From: Fidelibacterota bacterium
GTDB lineage: Bacteria; Fidelibacterota; Marinisomatia; Marinisomatales; TCS55
DNA length: 40,139 bases
NCBI GenBank assembly: GCA_016845785.1
Contig: JAERSH010000049.1
Location: 1-40,139, forward strand
Direction: 5' to 3'
In this document: positions 1 through 8,462 of the stretch, in pieces
Layout: the number at the start of each line of letters is the position of its first letter
How positions within the stretch are numbered: the first letter of the stretch is position 1
Notes under the pieces: generated by a model
The model's input: only the letters and a program-made list of their open reading frames with translations
What the model was told of the DNA's origin: nothing
The model's database searches: none
Made by a program: the position numbers and the translations under genes

Positions 1-57
1 TCGGTCTTTGTCTCCTATGCCGGTGCATTGACGTGGTTTGAAACATTAAAAAAATGA
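1..57 (+). CDS. C-terminal end of an unidentified upstream gene (partial)
   Basis: The first 57 bases form an open frame that enters from outside the window. It encodes 18 residues ending WFETLKK before a TGA at 55-57. That stop overlaps the cdd start as ATGA, the same junction style used between cdd and udk, so this is probably the real end of the preceding cistron in the salvage operon. The tail is hydrophobic then basic, as at the end of a membrane protein, but 18 residues are too few to name a family. Confidence 0.5.
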   Translation, partial: SVFVSYAGALTWFETLKK

Positions 58-434
58 ATACTCTAATTCAAACAGCAATTCAAATGATGAATAAAGCGCG
101 TGCTCCTTATTCAAATTATAAAGTGGGAGCCGCGGTAGAAACGGTAGATGGAAAAATCATCGGCGGATGCAATGTGGAGAATTCCTCTTATTCTATCTCC
201 AACTGTGCAGAGCGTACAGCATTATTTACAGCTGTTGCCGAGGGATATTCTCAATTTAAATCCATGGCAGTGGCCACAGAAAATGGCGGTTCTCCCTGTG
301 GGGCATGCCGTCAAGTCATTTGGGAATTGTGCGGTGATATTCCCATTTATATTTGCAATGAGAATGGTCTGGTTAATGAAACCAGCAGCGGTGCATTATT
401 GCCCAACCCTTTTGATGAGTCTAAACTAAAATGA
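54..434 (+). CDS. cdd: Cytidine deaminase
   Basis: Hydrolytic deamination of cytidine and deoxycytidine to uridine and deoxyuridine in the cytosol (pyrimidine salvage). The 126-residue product has the length of the small homotetrameric class. The zinc site is complete: NCAER gives Cys51 and the proton-shuttling Glu53, and PCGACRQ gives Cys82 and Cys85. The substrate-binding NVENSSY stretch is at 40-46. The ATG overlaps the stop of the preceding frame (ATGA), and the gene ends in an ATGA overlap with udk, so the cistrons are translationally coupled. The product uridine is the substrate of the next enzyme. No missing residues seen. Confidence 0.96.
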   Translation: MNTLIQTAIQMMNKARAPYSNYKVGAAVETVDGKIIGGCNVENSSYSISNCAERTALFTAVAEGYSQFKSMAVATENGGSPCGACRQVIWELCGDIPIYICNENGLVNETSSGALLPNPFDESKLK

Positions 435-1051
435 GCGTCTCTCCCATTTTAATCGGTATCGCCGGTGGCACAGGATCGGGCAAAACATCTATCGCCAAAA
501 GTCTATTGGAGGCGTATGGGGATGGGGAAGTGGTTGTCATTGAACAAGATGCTTATTACCGGGATTTATCCGGAATGTCGTTGGAAGAACGACATAATCA
601 AAATTTCGATCATCCGGATGCCATAGATATTGAGCTATTTAATCAGCAGCTGATTAGCTTAATTAAAGGACAATCGGTTGACATTCCTGTTTATGATTTT
701 TCTACCCATTCAAGGAGCGATGAAACACGGTCTGTGGATCCCCACCATGTAATTGTGGTAGAAGGTATCTTGGCCCTCCATTATCCCTCCCTCAGAGAGC
801 TCATGGATATTAAAATCTTTGTCGATACCCCTGATGATATTCGTTTCATACGCCGAGTTTCAAGAGACGTTGAAGAACGGGACAGAACAGTAGATTCTGT
901 CATTAACCAATATTTGAAAACTGTTCGTCCAATGCATCAACAATTTGTTGAGCCGAGCAAATATTATGCCGATATTATCATACCCGAAGGGGGCCAAAAT
1001 AAGGTCGCTATCGACCTCTTAAGAACCAAGATTAACGCCATCCTTTCTTAA
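431..1051 (+). CDS. udk: Uridine kinase
   Basis: ATP/GTP-dependent phosphorylation of uridine and cytidine to UMP and CMP. The 206-residue protein has a P-loop GGTGSGKT at residues 12-19 directly after the first beta strand, the DAYYRD segment, the FDHPDAID motif typical of uridine kinases, and the VVEGIL strand before the lid. Length matches bacterial Udk (about 210). The ATG overlaps the cdd stop, so uridine made by Cdd is used by a co-translated kinase. A 77-base gap follows before tdk. Phosphoribulokinase belongs to the same superfamily, but the FDHPDA motif and length favour Udk. Confidence 0.95.
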   Translation: MSVSPILIGIAGGTGSGKTSIAKSLLEAYGDGEVVVIEQDAYYRDLSGMSLEERHNQNFDHPDAIDIELFNQQLISLIKGQSVDIPVYDFSTHSRSDETRSVDPHHVIVVEGILALHYPSLRELMDIKIFVDTPDDIRFIRRVSRDVEERDRTVDSVINQYLKTVRPMHQQFVEPSKYYADIIIPEGGQNKVAIDLLRTKINAILS

Positions 1052-1095
1052 TAAAGATAACACAAACCAGGAACCAGACAAGATTCTTATATAAT

Positions 1096-1124
1096 TTGAC
1101 ACCTTGCGCTTTTAACAATTAAAT
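1096..1124 (+). promoter_or_regulatory. Possible sigma70-type promoter upstream of tdk
   Basis: In the 77-base gap between udk and tdk, a perfect TTGACA (1096-1101) lies 17 bases before TTAAAT (1119-1124), which matches TATAAT at four of six positions. No Shine-Dalgarno is seen before the tdk ATG at 1129, so a transcript from here would be nearly leaderless. FCB bacteria often use a different promoter consensus, so this is a weak call. Confidence 0.3.
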
Positions 1125-1128
1125 ATTT

Positions 1129-1689
1129 ATGACACTTACACCTACAGACGCCGGCTGGATTGAAGTAATTTGCGGCAGTATGTTCAGCGGAAAAACTGAA
1201 GAATTGATTCGGCGAATCCGCCGTGCAGAAATTGCCAAAATGAATACAGTGATTTTTAAACCCCAAATTGATGATCGGTATAGTTCAAATCATGTGGTTT
1301 CTCATAATCAATCCAAACTGGAATCCCGCTTAGTTAAATCTGCATCCGAAATAATTGACCAGTCTGAGGGGATGGATGTTGTGGGCATTGATGAAGCGCA
1401 ATTTTTTTCTGAAGAAATTGTTGATATATGCAAATTGTTGGCAAAAAATAATAAGCGTGTGGTGGTGGCCGGTTTGGATACAGACTATCGTGGAAAGCCA
1501 TTCGGCCCCATGCCTCAACTCATGTGCGAGGCAGATTATTTGGATAAATTCAGAGCTATTTGCGTCCAATGTGGTAACCCTGCCTCCTGTAGTCAACGAA
1601 CCACTTCTGATTCAGGACAAGTGGTCATTGGAGAAACAGATGTATATGAAGCGCGTTGTCGAAACTGTTTTGAAGCACCGGAGGAATAA
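1129..1689 (+). CDS. tdk: Thymidine kinase (type II, TK1-like)
   Basis: Phosphorylates thymidine (and deoxyuridine) to dTMP for DNA precursor salvage. The 186-residue protein has P-loop GSMFSGKT (16-23), the DEAQFF motif containing the catalytic glutamate, and a structural zinc site made of CVQCG and, near the C-terminus, CRNC. These are hallmarks of the TK1-like family; the viral/mitochondrial dNK fold is excluded by the zinc lasso. The stop TAA is immediately followed by the ATG of nupC, with a GGAGGA sequence at the end of tdk acting as the nupC ribosome-binding site. It sits between uridine kinase and a nucleoside transporter. Confidence 0.95.
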   Translation: MTLTPTDAGWIEVICGSMFSGKTEELIRRIRRAEIAKMNTVIFKPQIDDRYSSNHVVSHNQSKLESRLVKSASEIIDQSEGMDVVGIDEAQFFSEEIVDICKLLAKNNKRVVVAGLDTDYRGKPFGPMPQLMCEADYLDKFRAICVQCGNPASCSQRTTSDSGQVVIGETDVYEARCRNCFEAPEE

Positions 1690-2901
1690 ATGATTGGCTT
1701 GCTTGGTATTGCTGTTTTACTCGGCATTGCATTTGCCATGTCGAATAATCGAAAGCAAATAAATTTTAGAATTGTTGCTTGGGGATTGGGACTCCAACTT
1801 CTATTCGCATTATTCATTTTAAAAACACCCATCGGCAAACCCCTTTTCGGATTCTTAGATAAGGCCATTTCAAAATTGATCAGCTTCTCAGATGCAGGCG
1901 GAGATTTTCTGTTCACTTCGTTTATACCAGAGGTGGGCTTTCATACCGCTTTAGTCAATTTTGCGTTTCGTGCCTTGCCCACTATTATTTTCTTTTCGGC
2001 CCTCATGTCCGTTCTATATCATTTAGGTATTATCCAATTTGTCGTCAAATGGATTGCCAAAGCCATGCAAAAAACCATGGGGACCAGCGGTTCGGAAACA
2101 TTAAGCATTTCTGCTAATATTTTTGTGGGTCAAACAGAAGCGCCACTCATGGTTCGCCCATTCATTGGCAAAATGACACATTCTGAATTAATGGCTGTGA
2201 TGGTGGGTGGATTTGCTACGGTTGCCGGTGGTGTATTGGCCATTTATGTGAAATGGCTGACGGATATCCCCGGGATAGCGGGCCACCTTTTGGCTGCCTC
2301 GGTTATGTCTGCTCCTGCCGCATTGGTTGTAGCTAAAATTATTTATCCTGAAACAGAAAATTCTGAAACGATGGGTGATCTGAAAATTGAAGTGGAAAAA
2401 ACCAGCTCCAACGCCATGGAAGCATTGGGCAACGGCGCCACAGATGGATTAAAATTAGCAGCCAATGTTGCAGCCATGTTGGTGGCATTCATTTCCATTG
2501 TGGCAATGGTGAATTATTTGCTCGGGTTTGCCGGCACATCCATTGATCAAATTCTTGGATTGATTTTTCAACCATTGGCATGGACCATGGGTGTTCCTTG
2601 GGAAGAATCAGCCATGATGGGCACCCTCATGGGTAAGAAAATTGCCTTTACAGAATTGATCGCATATGGCGATTTAAAAGGGATTATGGCCTCGGGGCAA
2701 ATTTCGGAACGAACTGCAATCATCGCCAGCTATGCGCTTTGCGGATTTGCCAATTTTGGATCAATCGGAATTCAATTGGGCGGCATTGGTGGTATTGCCC
2801 CAGATAGAAAAAAAGATTTAGCCGCACTGGTTACCAAAGCCATGATTGGCGGTGCCTTGGCATCCTGGCTAACAGCAACAGTGGCTGGCATATTAATTTA
2901 A
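1690..2901 (+). CDS. nupC: Concentrative nucleoside transporter (CNT/NupC family)
   Basis: Cation-coupled nucleoside uptake across the inner membrane. The 403 residues are almost entirely hydrophobic helices and match the family length. Diagnostic motifs are GQTEAP (re-entrant loop, nucleoside/cation binding), the GGFATVAGG helix and the C-terminal CGFANFGSIGIQLGGIGG segment. It directly abuts tdk (zero bases) with a GGAGGA ribosome-binding site inside the tdk end. In this operon it supplies the nucleosides that Cdd, Udk and Tdk process. Whether the coupling ion is sodium or proton cannot be read safely from the sequence. Confidence 0.94.
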   Translation: MIGLLGIAVLLGIAFAMSNNRKQINFRIVAWGLGLQLLFALFILKTPIGKPLFGFLDKAISKLISFSDAGGDFLFTSFIPEVGFHTALVNFAFRALPTIIFFSALMSVLYHLGIIQFVVKWIAKAMQKTMGTSGSETLSISANIFVGQTEAPLMVRPFIGKMTHSELMAVMVGGFATVAGGVLAIYVKWLTDIPGIAGHLLAASVMSAPAALVVAKIIYPETENSETMGDLKIEVEKTSSNAMEALGNGATDGLKLAANVAAMLVAFISIVAMVNYLLGFAGTSIDQILGLIFQPLAWTMGVPWEESAMMGTLMGKKIAFTELIAYGDLKGIMASGQISERTAIIASYALCGFANFGSIGIQLGGIGGIAPDRKKDLAALVTKAMIGGALASWLTATVAGILI

Positions 2902-2922
2902 ACACATAAAACAGGAAAGTTA

Positions 2923-3483
2923 ATGCGTCTCATATTTTTAGGTCCTCCCGGTGTAGGAAAGGGCACACAGGCCAAACGGGTTTGTGGACATTTGGGCATC
3001 ATTCATTTATCTACGGGCGATATTCTCCGGGCAGAAATGGCTGCTGATTCTGAAATTGGTCAAAAGGCCAAATCCTTTATCGATGATGGAGAATTGGTTC
3101 CGGATGACGTCTTGCTGGGCATTATGAATAATCGATTAAAAAAGGACGATGCCCAAAAGGGATATTTATTAGATGGGTTCCCCCGAACCATTCCTCAAGC
3201 TGAAGGTTTAGATAATATAATGAAAAATTTATCTCATACACTGGATGGTGCCATCAGCCTCACCGCAGATGAAGATGAATTGGTCCAGCGATTGATTAAC
3301 CGCGGATTGGAGTCTGACCGAAGTGACGATACGCCGGAGGTTATCCGTCAACGTCAAAAAGTGTATTGGAACCAAACTGCTCCTCTTTTAGAATACTATG
3401 CACAAAAAAATCTACTGAAATCAGTGGATGGATTGGGGGATATTCCTGAAATTACAGAACGAATTTTAGGCGTATTGAATTAA
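2923..3483 (+). CDS. adk: Adenylate kinase (short-lid form)
   Basis: Interconverts ATP + AMP and 2 ADP. The 186-residue protein starts with P-loop GPPGVGKGTQ (residues 7-16), followed by the LSTGD AMP-binding segment and the DGFPRT motif. The lid is the short type: LINRGLESDRSDD leads straight to TPEVIRQR without a cysteine zinc finger, explaining why it is about 30 residues shorter than E. coli Adk. An AGGAAA ribosome-binding site precedes the ATG. The position after nucleoside uptake and kinases fits nucleotide homeostasis. The stop is one base from the coaE start. Confidence 0.96.
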   Translation: MRLIFLGPPGVGKGTQAKRVCGHLGIIHLSTGDILRAEMAADSEIGQKAKSFIDDGELVPDDVLLGIMNNRLKKDDAQKGYLLDGFPRTIPQAEGLDNIMKNLSHTLDGAISLTADEDELVQRLINRGLESDRSDDTPEVIRQRQKVYWNQTAPLLEYYAQKNLLKSVDGLGDIPEITERILGVLN

Positions 3484-3484
3484 A

Positions 3485-4078
3485 ATGTTAAGAATTGGAT
3501 TAACCGGTGGCATCGGGAGTGGCAAAAGTACTGCCAGTCAACATTTTGAATCATTGGGTGCATTTGTGATGAGTGCAGATGATGCAGCCAAGCATATGAT
3601 CGATACGAATGAAACGGTTCAGCATGAACTCATTTCTGAATTCGGCACCGATATTATTGATGGCACAGGAACGGTGGATAAACAAAAATTGGCCCGTGTG
3701 GCCTTTCAGGATGAAGATCATTTATCACGATTAAATTCTGTCGTTCATCCTTATATATATGATTTAATTGATCAAGAATTCAATCGTGTCCTCAAAGAGG
3801 GTAAGCATGGATTATTTATCGTGGACGGTGCATTGATCTTTGAATCCGGATATGATGCTCATTTAGATTATGTTATTGTGGTTACAGCCCAGTTAAAGCA
3901 TCGCATGGAACGGGCATTAGGCCGTCAAACTTTATCTAGAGAAGAAATTCTTAAGCGGATTGAGTTCCAGTGGCCGGAAGAAGAAAAAGTAAATTTAGCA
4001 GATTTTGTGGTCCACAATGATGGCACAGAAACAGAACTGCAAACCAGTATAGAGGCACTTATAGAAAAATTGAGTTAA
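3485..4078 (+). CDS. coaE: Dephospho-CoA kinase
   Basis: Last step of coenzyme A synthesis: phosphorylation of the ribose 3'-hydroxyl of dephospho-CoA. The 197-residue protein opens with LRIGLTGGIGSGKSTAS, whose P-loop GGIGSGKS is characteristic of CoaE, then has the SADDAAKHMID segment, VHPYIYDLI in the CoA-binding region and the R-x-x-L lid segment near GRQTLSREE. One base separates it from adk, so it is the last cistron of the plus-strand operon. It ends 22 bases before the convergent gene at 4101, with no obvious hairpin in the gap. Confidence 0.95.
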   Translation: MLRIGLTGGIGSGKSTASQHFESLGAFVMSADDAAKHMIDTNETVQHELISEFGTDIIDGTGTVDKQKLARVAFQDEDHLSRLNSVVHPYIYDLIDQEFNRVLKEGKHGLFIVDGALIFESGYDAHLDYVIVVTAQLKHRMERALGRQTLSREEILKRIEFQWPEEEKVNLADFVVHNDGTETELQTSIEALIEKLS

Positions 4079-4100
4079 TTCTCAAGCTCAACTATAGATA

Positions 4101-4571
4101 CTACTGCCTTATACCTCTCCTTAATGCCCGAGGTTTATCCAAAACCTCTTTCATCACAATGGCCCGTTTCAGATCATTCATATTAGTGAATAATGGCCCA
4201 ATCCGCTGCTTTGATTTTTTCTGATTTTTCCAATAACCATGTTCCTTATGAGCTGGTTTTGGATTCGGGGACGATAAATCTTCAAAAACTACATGGTCAT
4301 GTTCTTGGGGAATATGTACCGGTTCAGGTTCTTCTTCCTCTTCAACTACATATTCAAAATCATCTAATTCATCTATTTCCTTTTCTTCGTCCATCCCCAC
4401 CATTTCCTTCATATCGCCAAACATATCCTGAAGAAATTCAGCCTCAAAAGGGTTGCGCTTTTTATTGGTCGTGGTGTCTTGATCAGCGGGCGCCTGCTGC
4501 TGACGTTTTTTAAATAACGCCGACAGCAGGTACATGACCGCTAAAAAGATCCAGTAGCCGATTCCGTCCAT
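4101..4571 (-). CDS. Small acidic membrane-anchored protein of the flotillin-NfeD operon, function unknown
   Basis: I do not recognise a family. The 156-residue product has one N-terminal hydrophobic helix (about residues 5-20) followed by a basic KKRQQQ stop-transfer, so most of the protein would face the cytoplasm. The middle (about 60-95) is very acidic with runs of Glu and Asp; the C-terminus is basic, ending RALRRGIRQ. Its ATG lies directly against the floA stop with no gap, so it is the last cistron of nfeD-floA-this gene and probably co-translated. A role in the same membrane-microdomain system is inferred only from position. Confidence 0.75.
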   Translation of the reverse strand: MDGIGYWIFLAVMYLLSALFKKRQQQAPADQDTTTNKKRNPFEAEFLQDMFGDMKEMVGMDEEKEIDELDDFEYVVEEEEEPEPVHIPQEHDHVVFEDLSSPNPKPAHKEHGYWKNQKKSKQRIGPLFTNMNDLKRAIVMKEVLDKPRALRRGIRQ

Positions 4572-5585
4572 TTAGTCGTTATCCCGCTCCGGTGGTGATG
4601 TTGAATCACTTTCTGATCCACCCGAAATGGATTCACGCATATCTGTATCGGCCTGAATATTTCTCATATTCACATAATCAAATACGCCCAACTTACCTTC
4701 GCGAAATGCTTGAGCCATCGCCAAGGGCACTTGAGATTCAGATTCGACCACCTTGGCTTGCATTTCCTGCGTACGGGCCTTCATTTCTTGTTCTTCTGCT
4801 ACAGCCATGGCACGCCGTGTTTCAGCTCTTGCTTGGGCCACACGGAGATCTGCTTCTGCCTGATCGGCTTGCAATTGGGCCCCGACGTTTTTCCCTACAT
4901 CTAAATCAGCGATATCAATGGATAAAATTTCAAATGCTGTTCCTGCATCCAATCCTTTTTCTAGTACCGCTCTTGAGATATTGTCAGGATTTTCAAGTAC
5001 ACCGCCATAGTTTCCTGAAGAGCCAATGGCACTTACAATTCCTTCACCCACACGGGCGATGATGGTGTCATCTGTGGCACCCCCAACAAGTCCGGGAATA
5101 TTGGTTCGGACTGTCACGCGGGCTCGCGCTTTGAGTTCAATCCCATCCTTGGCCACAGCAGAAAGATAACCATCGCGTGGCGCATCAATCACTTTGGGAT
5201 AAACACTGGTTTCCACAGCGGATTTCACATCCCGTCCCGCCAGATCAATTGCCGTTGCCGTTTCAAATGGCAGCGGAATATTCGCTTTATCAGAAGCAAT
5301 GAGAGCCATAACAATATTGGCTACATTTCCGCCGGCGAGATAATGGGTTTCTAACATATCCGTTTTTATATTGGTCAGGCCTGCCTTGTGGGTATTGATA
5401 ACGCCATCCACAATAAGCCTTGGAGATATTTTACGCAATCGCATACGGATAAGGTCAATAATGGTAATCCGGCCGAGGCCAAGGCTGACCACCCCCTGAA
5501 TCCACATCCCAATCGGGACAAAATAAAATAATAGAAAAACAAAAATTAGCAGCATCGCTAACATGATTATTCCCATAACATCCAT
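4572..5585 (-). CDS. floA: Flotillin-like protein FloA (SPFH/UPF0365 family)
   Basis: Membrane-associated scaffold protein linked in other bacteria to functional membrane microdomains. The 337-residue protein has an N-terminal hairpin of hydrophobic residues (about 5-35), then the SPFH-like region ([45 protein letters not shown]) and an Ala/Glu-rich coiled coil (about 235-290). Length and motif order match FloA/YqfA. A GAGGAG ribosome-binding site lies at the nfeD end and three bases separate the genes. Pairing with a long NfeD is the usual arrangement for this family. Confidence 0.92.
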   Translation of the reverse strand: MDVMGIIMLAMLLIFVFLLFYFVPIGMWIQGVVSLGLGRITIIDLIRMRLRKISPRLIVDGVINTHKAGLTNIKTDMLETHYLAGGNVANIVMALIASDKANIPLPFETATAIDLAGRDVKSAVETSVYPKVIDAPRDGYLSAVAKDGIELKARARVTVRTNIPGLVGGATDDTIIARVGEGIVSAIGSSGNYGGVLENPDNISRAVLEKGLDAGTAFEILSIDIADLDVGKNVGAQLQADQAEADLRVAQARAETRRAMAVAEEQEMKARTQEMQAKVVESESQVPLAMAQAFREGKLGVFDYVNMRNIQADTDMRESISGGSESDSTSPPERDND

Positions 5586-5588
5586 GAT

Positions 5589-6944
5589 TTACTCCTCTGA
5601 GTTCAGTTTTTTTACAACCACTCGGTTTCCATCAACCGAGAGTACTTTTACTTTACAATTCTTTTCGATGAAATCGCCCTCGCTCACTACAAATACACGC
5701 TGGCTATCTACTGTTATCCACCCTGAAGGACGGAGGTCAGAAACAGTTTCACCTTCTAGTCCTACTAAGTTTTCCCATCCTACCGATGAACTATATCCTG
5801 CTTCAGCCCCCTCTACACCGGGAGCAGTTAATTTTTGCCAAAAGGCCGTTTTGGTCATGAGCCTAAACAATAAGACCAGCCCAATTAATCCGCCGATAAT
5901 TCCGATGATAAACCCCCATGTGGCCATGGTTTCAATTTCCGGTCCTACAGGTGTATCCGGTAAGAGAAGGGCATATAATCCCCAAAGGATTAACGCGATG
6001 CCACCAATACCTGCAACACCAAATCCCGGAATAACCACAATCTCTACAATAAGGAGAGCAATGCCGGCTAAAATGATGAGTACATCCGTCATGGTTGCTA
6101 ACCTTGCAATAAATGATGCCCCCAAGGATAAAGCCAAACACACCAGTCCGATTGATCCGGGGATTCCCCATCCGGGACTTTGTAGCTCAAATAATATGCC
6201 AAGAAATCCAAATGTAGTAAGTAGGGATGCCACAACTGGATTTGTTAAAAATCGAACAATGGATTCAGACCAATTTTCATTCGTGTTTTTGATGGTGGCA
6301 TCCTGTAAATCCATGGATGCAAGTAAGTCTTCGAATGTTTCCTGTTCATAATCAGCCATGCCGTATTTAATGGCCAATTCTGTCGTCAGTGTGATGAGTT
6401 TTCCTTCTTTTCTCCCTTCCAAATCATTGACTTCAACTGAGTCGCCATCCATGAATAAATGGGTGAAAGAAAGGTCTTCATCTACCATACCTTTGGCAAT
6501 TTCCACATTCCGGTTTCGACTTTCAGCCGTGGCAGCCATTTCTTCCCGCATGTAGCTAATGACTTTTTCAGTCCCTTTCTTTCCGGAAATATCTACAGCA
6601 GTAGCGGCACCAATCGTACCACCGCTTGTCATAACAATCTTTTCACATGAAAGGGAAATGAGTGCACCTGCAGAAATAGCCCTTCGATTAATAAATGCAA
6701 CGGTAGGAATGTTGGCGCTTAAGATGGCATCTTTAATTTGGGTGGCTGCATCCAGTCGACCACCAAATGTATCAATATCAAAAATAATGGCCTCTGCACT
6801 GTCTGCTTCGGCCATTTCAATACTACGCTCTATGAATGGGGGTAATCCTAAATCGATGGTGTCATGGATAGGTACCTTGTATACCACTTGAGATGCACCA
6901 AAGGAAAAAAGGAAAATAAACGCGGATAAAATATGCTTCTTCAT
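5589..6944 (-). CDS. nfeD: Long-form NfeD membrane-bound serine protease (ClpP class)
   Basis: The 451-residue product has three parts. A signal peptide (MKKHILSAFIFLFSFGAS) is followed by a ClpP-like protease domain (about 20-230) with GGRLDAA and the nucleophile Ser91 in RRAISAGALIS; Lys127 is a plausible dyad lysine by spacing. Then come about four membrane helices (about 255-385) and a C-terminal OB-fold NfeD domain (about 390-451). I chose the ATG at 6944 because it starts a proper signal peptide. A GTG 96 bases upstream would overlap the divergent acyltransferase gene and adds a charged, unlikely extension. Upstream of floA, as in many genomes where the pair acts on stomatin/flotillin-type partners. 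Confidence 0.92.
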   Translation of the reverse strand: MKKHILSAFIFLFSFGASQVVYKVPIHDTIDLGLPPFIERSIEMAEADSAEAIIFDIDTFGGRLDAATQIKDAILSANIPTVAFINRRAISAGALISLSCEKIVMTSGGTIGAATAVDISGKKGTEKVISYMREEMAATAESRNRNVEIAKGMVDEDLSFTHLFMDGDSVEVNDLEGRKEGKLITLTTELAIKYGMADYEQETFEDLLASMDLQDATIKNTNENWSESIVRFLTNPVVASLLTTFGFLGILFELQSPGWGIPGSIGLVCLALSLGASFIARLATMTDVLIILAGIALLIVEIVVIPGFGVAGIGGIALILWGLYALLLPDTPVGPEIETMATWGFIIGIIGGLIGLVLLFRLMTKTAFWQKLTAPGVEGAEAGYSSSVGWENLVGLEGETVSDLRPSGWITVDSQRVFVVSEGDFIEKNCKVKVLSVDGNRVVVKKLNSEE

Positions 6945-7017
6945 TCGTCTGAGTTTACCCGTTATCTTCGATAAAATCAATGATGGTAACACAAAAAAAG
7001 GAGTAATTTCTGTTGCG

Positions 7018-7878
7018 ATGACTTTAAAGGATAAATTCACTTATCGGCTATTAAATATGATGGCAAGACATTTGGGTCGACTATCCCCTACCAAACGAAG
7101 GCGATTGGCCAATCGACTGGGGGCTTTTGCTTACAACCGTATTCCCATCCGCAGACAAGAGGCCTTTAAAAATATTAAACGCGCTTTTTCTGATAAAACC
7201 GACATCTGGATCGCCCATACTCTACAATCTACATATCGGACAGTTTGCAGCAATTTTACTGAATTATTGGCATTGCCACATTCAATGCAATCCTTCAACT
7301 TTAACATTAAAAATCAATCTGTCTTAGATAACGCATTAAAAGAAGAAAAAGGTGTCATCCTTGTTACGGGTCATTTTGGCCTCTGGGAGCTATGGGGGGC
7401 ATGGCTAGGATACAATGGATATCCATTGTGGGGAATCATCCAAAGGCAGGGTAACCGTGGCGCAGATCGATTTTTTAAAGAAAAACGTGAAGCTTATGGG
7501 ATGCAGCAGATTTATAGAAAATCTTCATTAGATAACATTTATAAACTATTTGAAGAAAATAAAATGGTGATTTTGGCCAGTGATCAGGATGCAAAGCGGA
7601 AGGGTGTATTTGTAAAGTTTTTTGGCCACCCTGCCTCGACACCAAAAGGGACGGCTATATTCCATATGCGAACTGGTGCGCCTATGGTTTTTTCAGTTTC
7701 TAATCGGGAGCCCGATGGTTCTATTTCTATTTCTTTTTCCCGAGTAGAAGTCAACGGTGATGCATCCATAGAATCAATTACTCAATCCTATACAACCATG
7801 CTTGAAACTAAAGTTCGAGAGCACCCAGATCACTTTTTCTGGTTCCACCAAAAATGGAAAACCCAACTGATTCCATGA
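7018..7878 (+). CDS. Lipid A late acyltransferase (LpxL/HtrB family)
   Basis: Transfers an acyl chain from acyl-ACP to a lipid A precursor at the inner membrane. The 286-residue protein shows the H-x4-E catalytic pattern in TGHFGLWELWG (His119, Glu124), the SDQDAKRKGVFVKFFG segment with the following TPKGTA, and the family ending WFHQKWKTQ. It is somewhat shorter than E. coli LpxL (306) and I see no clear long N-terminal membrane helix. Which acyl position it modifies cannot be told. It is divergent from nfeD with a 73-base shared promoter region, and its stop overlaps the tsaC ATG (ATGA at 7875-7878). Confidence 0.9.
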   Translation: MTLKDKFTYRLLNMMARHLGRLSPTKRRRLANRLGAFAYNRIPIRRQEAFKNIKRAFSDKTDIWIAHTLQSTYRTVCSNFTELLALPHSMQSFNFNIKNQSVLDNALKEEKGVILVTGHFGLWELWGAWLGYNGYPLWGIIQRQGNRGADRFFKEKREAYGMQQIYRKSSLDNIYKLFEENKMVILASDQDAKRKGVFVKFFGHPASTPKGTAIFHMRTGAPMVFSVSNREPDGSISISFSRVEVNGDASIESITQSYTTMLETKVREHPDHFFWFHQKWKTQLIP

Positions 7879-8462
7879 ACCAACAATCACCCAATCGTAT
7901 TTCTGCTCAATCAGAGCATGCCATTCAATCGGCAGGCAATGCAATTCTATATGGCGGGATTATCGTATATCCCACAGACACACTTTACGGTTTCGGCGTG
8001 GATGCAAGAAATGCTTCTGCCATTGATAGGTTAAACCAAATAAAAGGGCGCGTATCCCCAATGAGCGTCATTGCGCCCAATGCCAGTACGGTTTTATCTT
8101 GGACAGATATTTCATATGAAGATTGGCAAATGGTGAAACAATACCTACGAGGATCAACCACCATTATTCTTCCGGTAAAGGATGGTGTTGTTCATCCCGA
8201 TATTATGGGTGGCGATGGCACCTTGGGCATTCGAATCCCCGCGCATCCATTTGGTCCGGATTTATGTGATAAATTGGGATTTCCCATTACAACCACATCT
8301 GTAAATCGCCATGGAGAAACGGCATTGAATCACCCCGATGAAATTGCAAATCAATTTGGAGATGCGTTTGATCTATTCATTGATGATGGCGAATTGCCAT
8401 CATCAAGTGGATCCACAATCTATAAACTTGAAAAATCAAAACTAAAGGTGATCCGACAGTGA
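7875..8462 (+). CDS. tsaC: L-threonylcarbamoyladenylate synthase (TsaC/YrdC/Sua5 family)
   Basis: Makes threonylcarbamoyl-AMP from threonine, bicarbonate and ATP for the t6A37 modification of ANN-decoding tRNAs. The YrdC fold is shown by YPTDTLYG (32-39), KGR followed by SPMSV (57-64) and the TTSVN loop. At 195 residues it is the short TsaC form without the C-terminal Sua5 domain. I placed the start at 7875 because this ATG overlaps the previous stop as ATGA. A start at 7854 would add seven residues and a 25-base overlap. The gene ends in a GTGA overlap with the next one. Confidence 0.92.
   Translation: MNQQSPNRISAQSEHAIQSAGNAILYGGIIVYPTDTLYGFGVDARNASAIDRLNQIKGRVSPMSVIAPNASTVLSWTDISYEDWQMVKQYLRGSTTIILPVKDGVVHPDIMGGDGTLGIRIPAHPFGPDLCDKLGFPITTTSVNRHGETALNHPDEIANQFGDAFDLFIDDGELPSSSGSTIYKLEKSKLKVIRQ

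Noticed and set aside
5563-6351. Open frame of 262 codons on the plus strand opposite nfeD
   Set aside because: It lies fully antisense to a well-matched NfeD protein, is rich in Ser/Pro/Thr/Ile without any domain, and starts inside floA. It is a by-product of NfeD codon use.
6945-7040. Upstream start for nfeD at 7040
   Set aside because: It would place 32 residues before a complete signal peptide and overlap the divergent acyltransferase gene.
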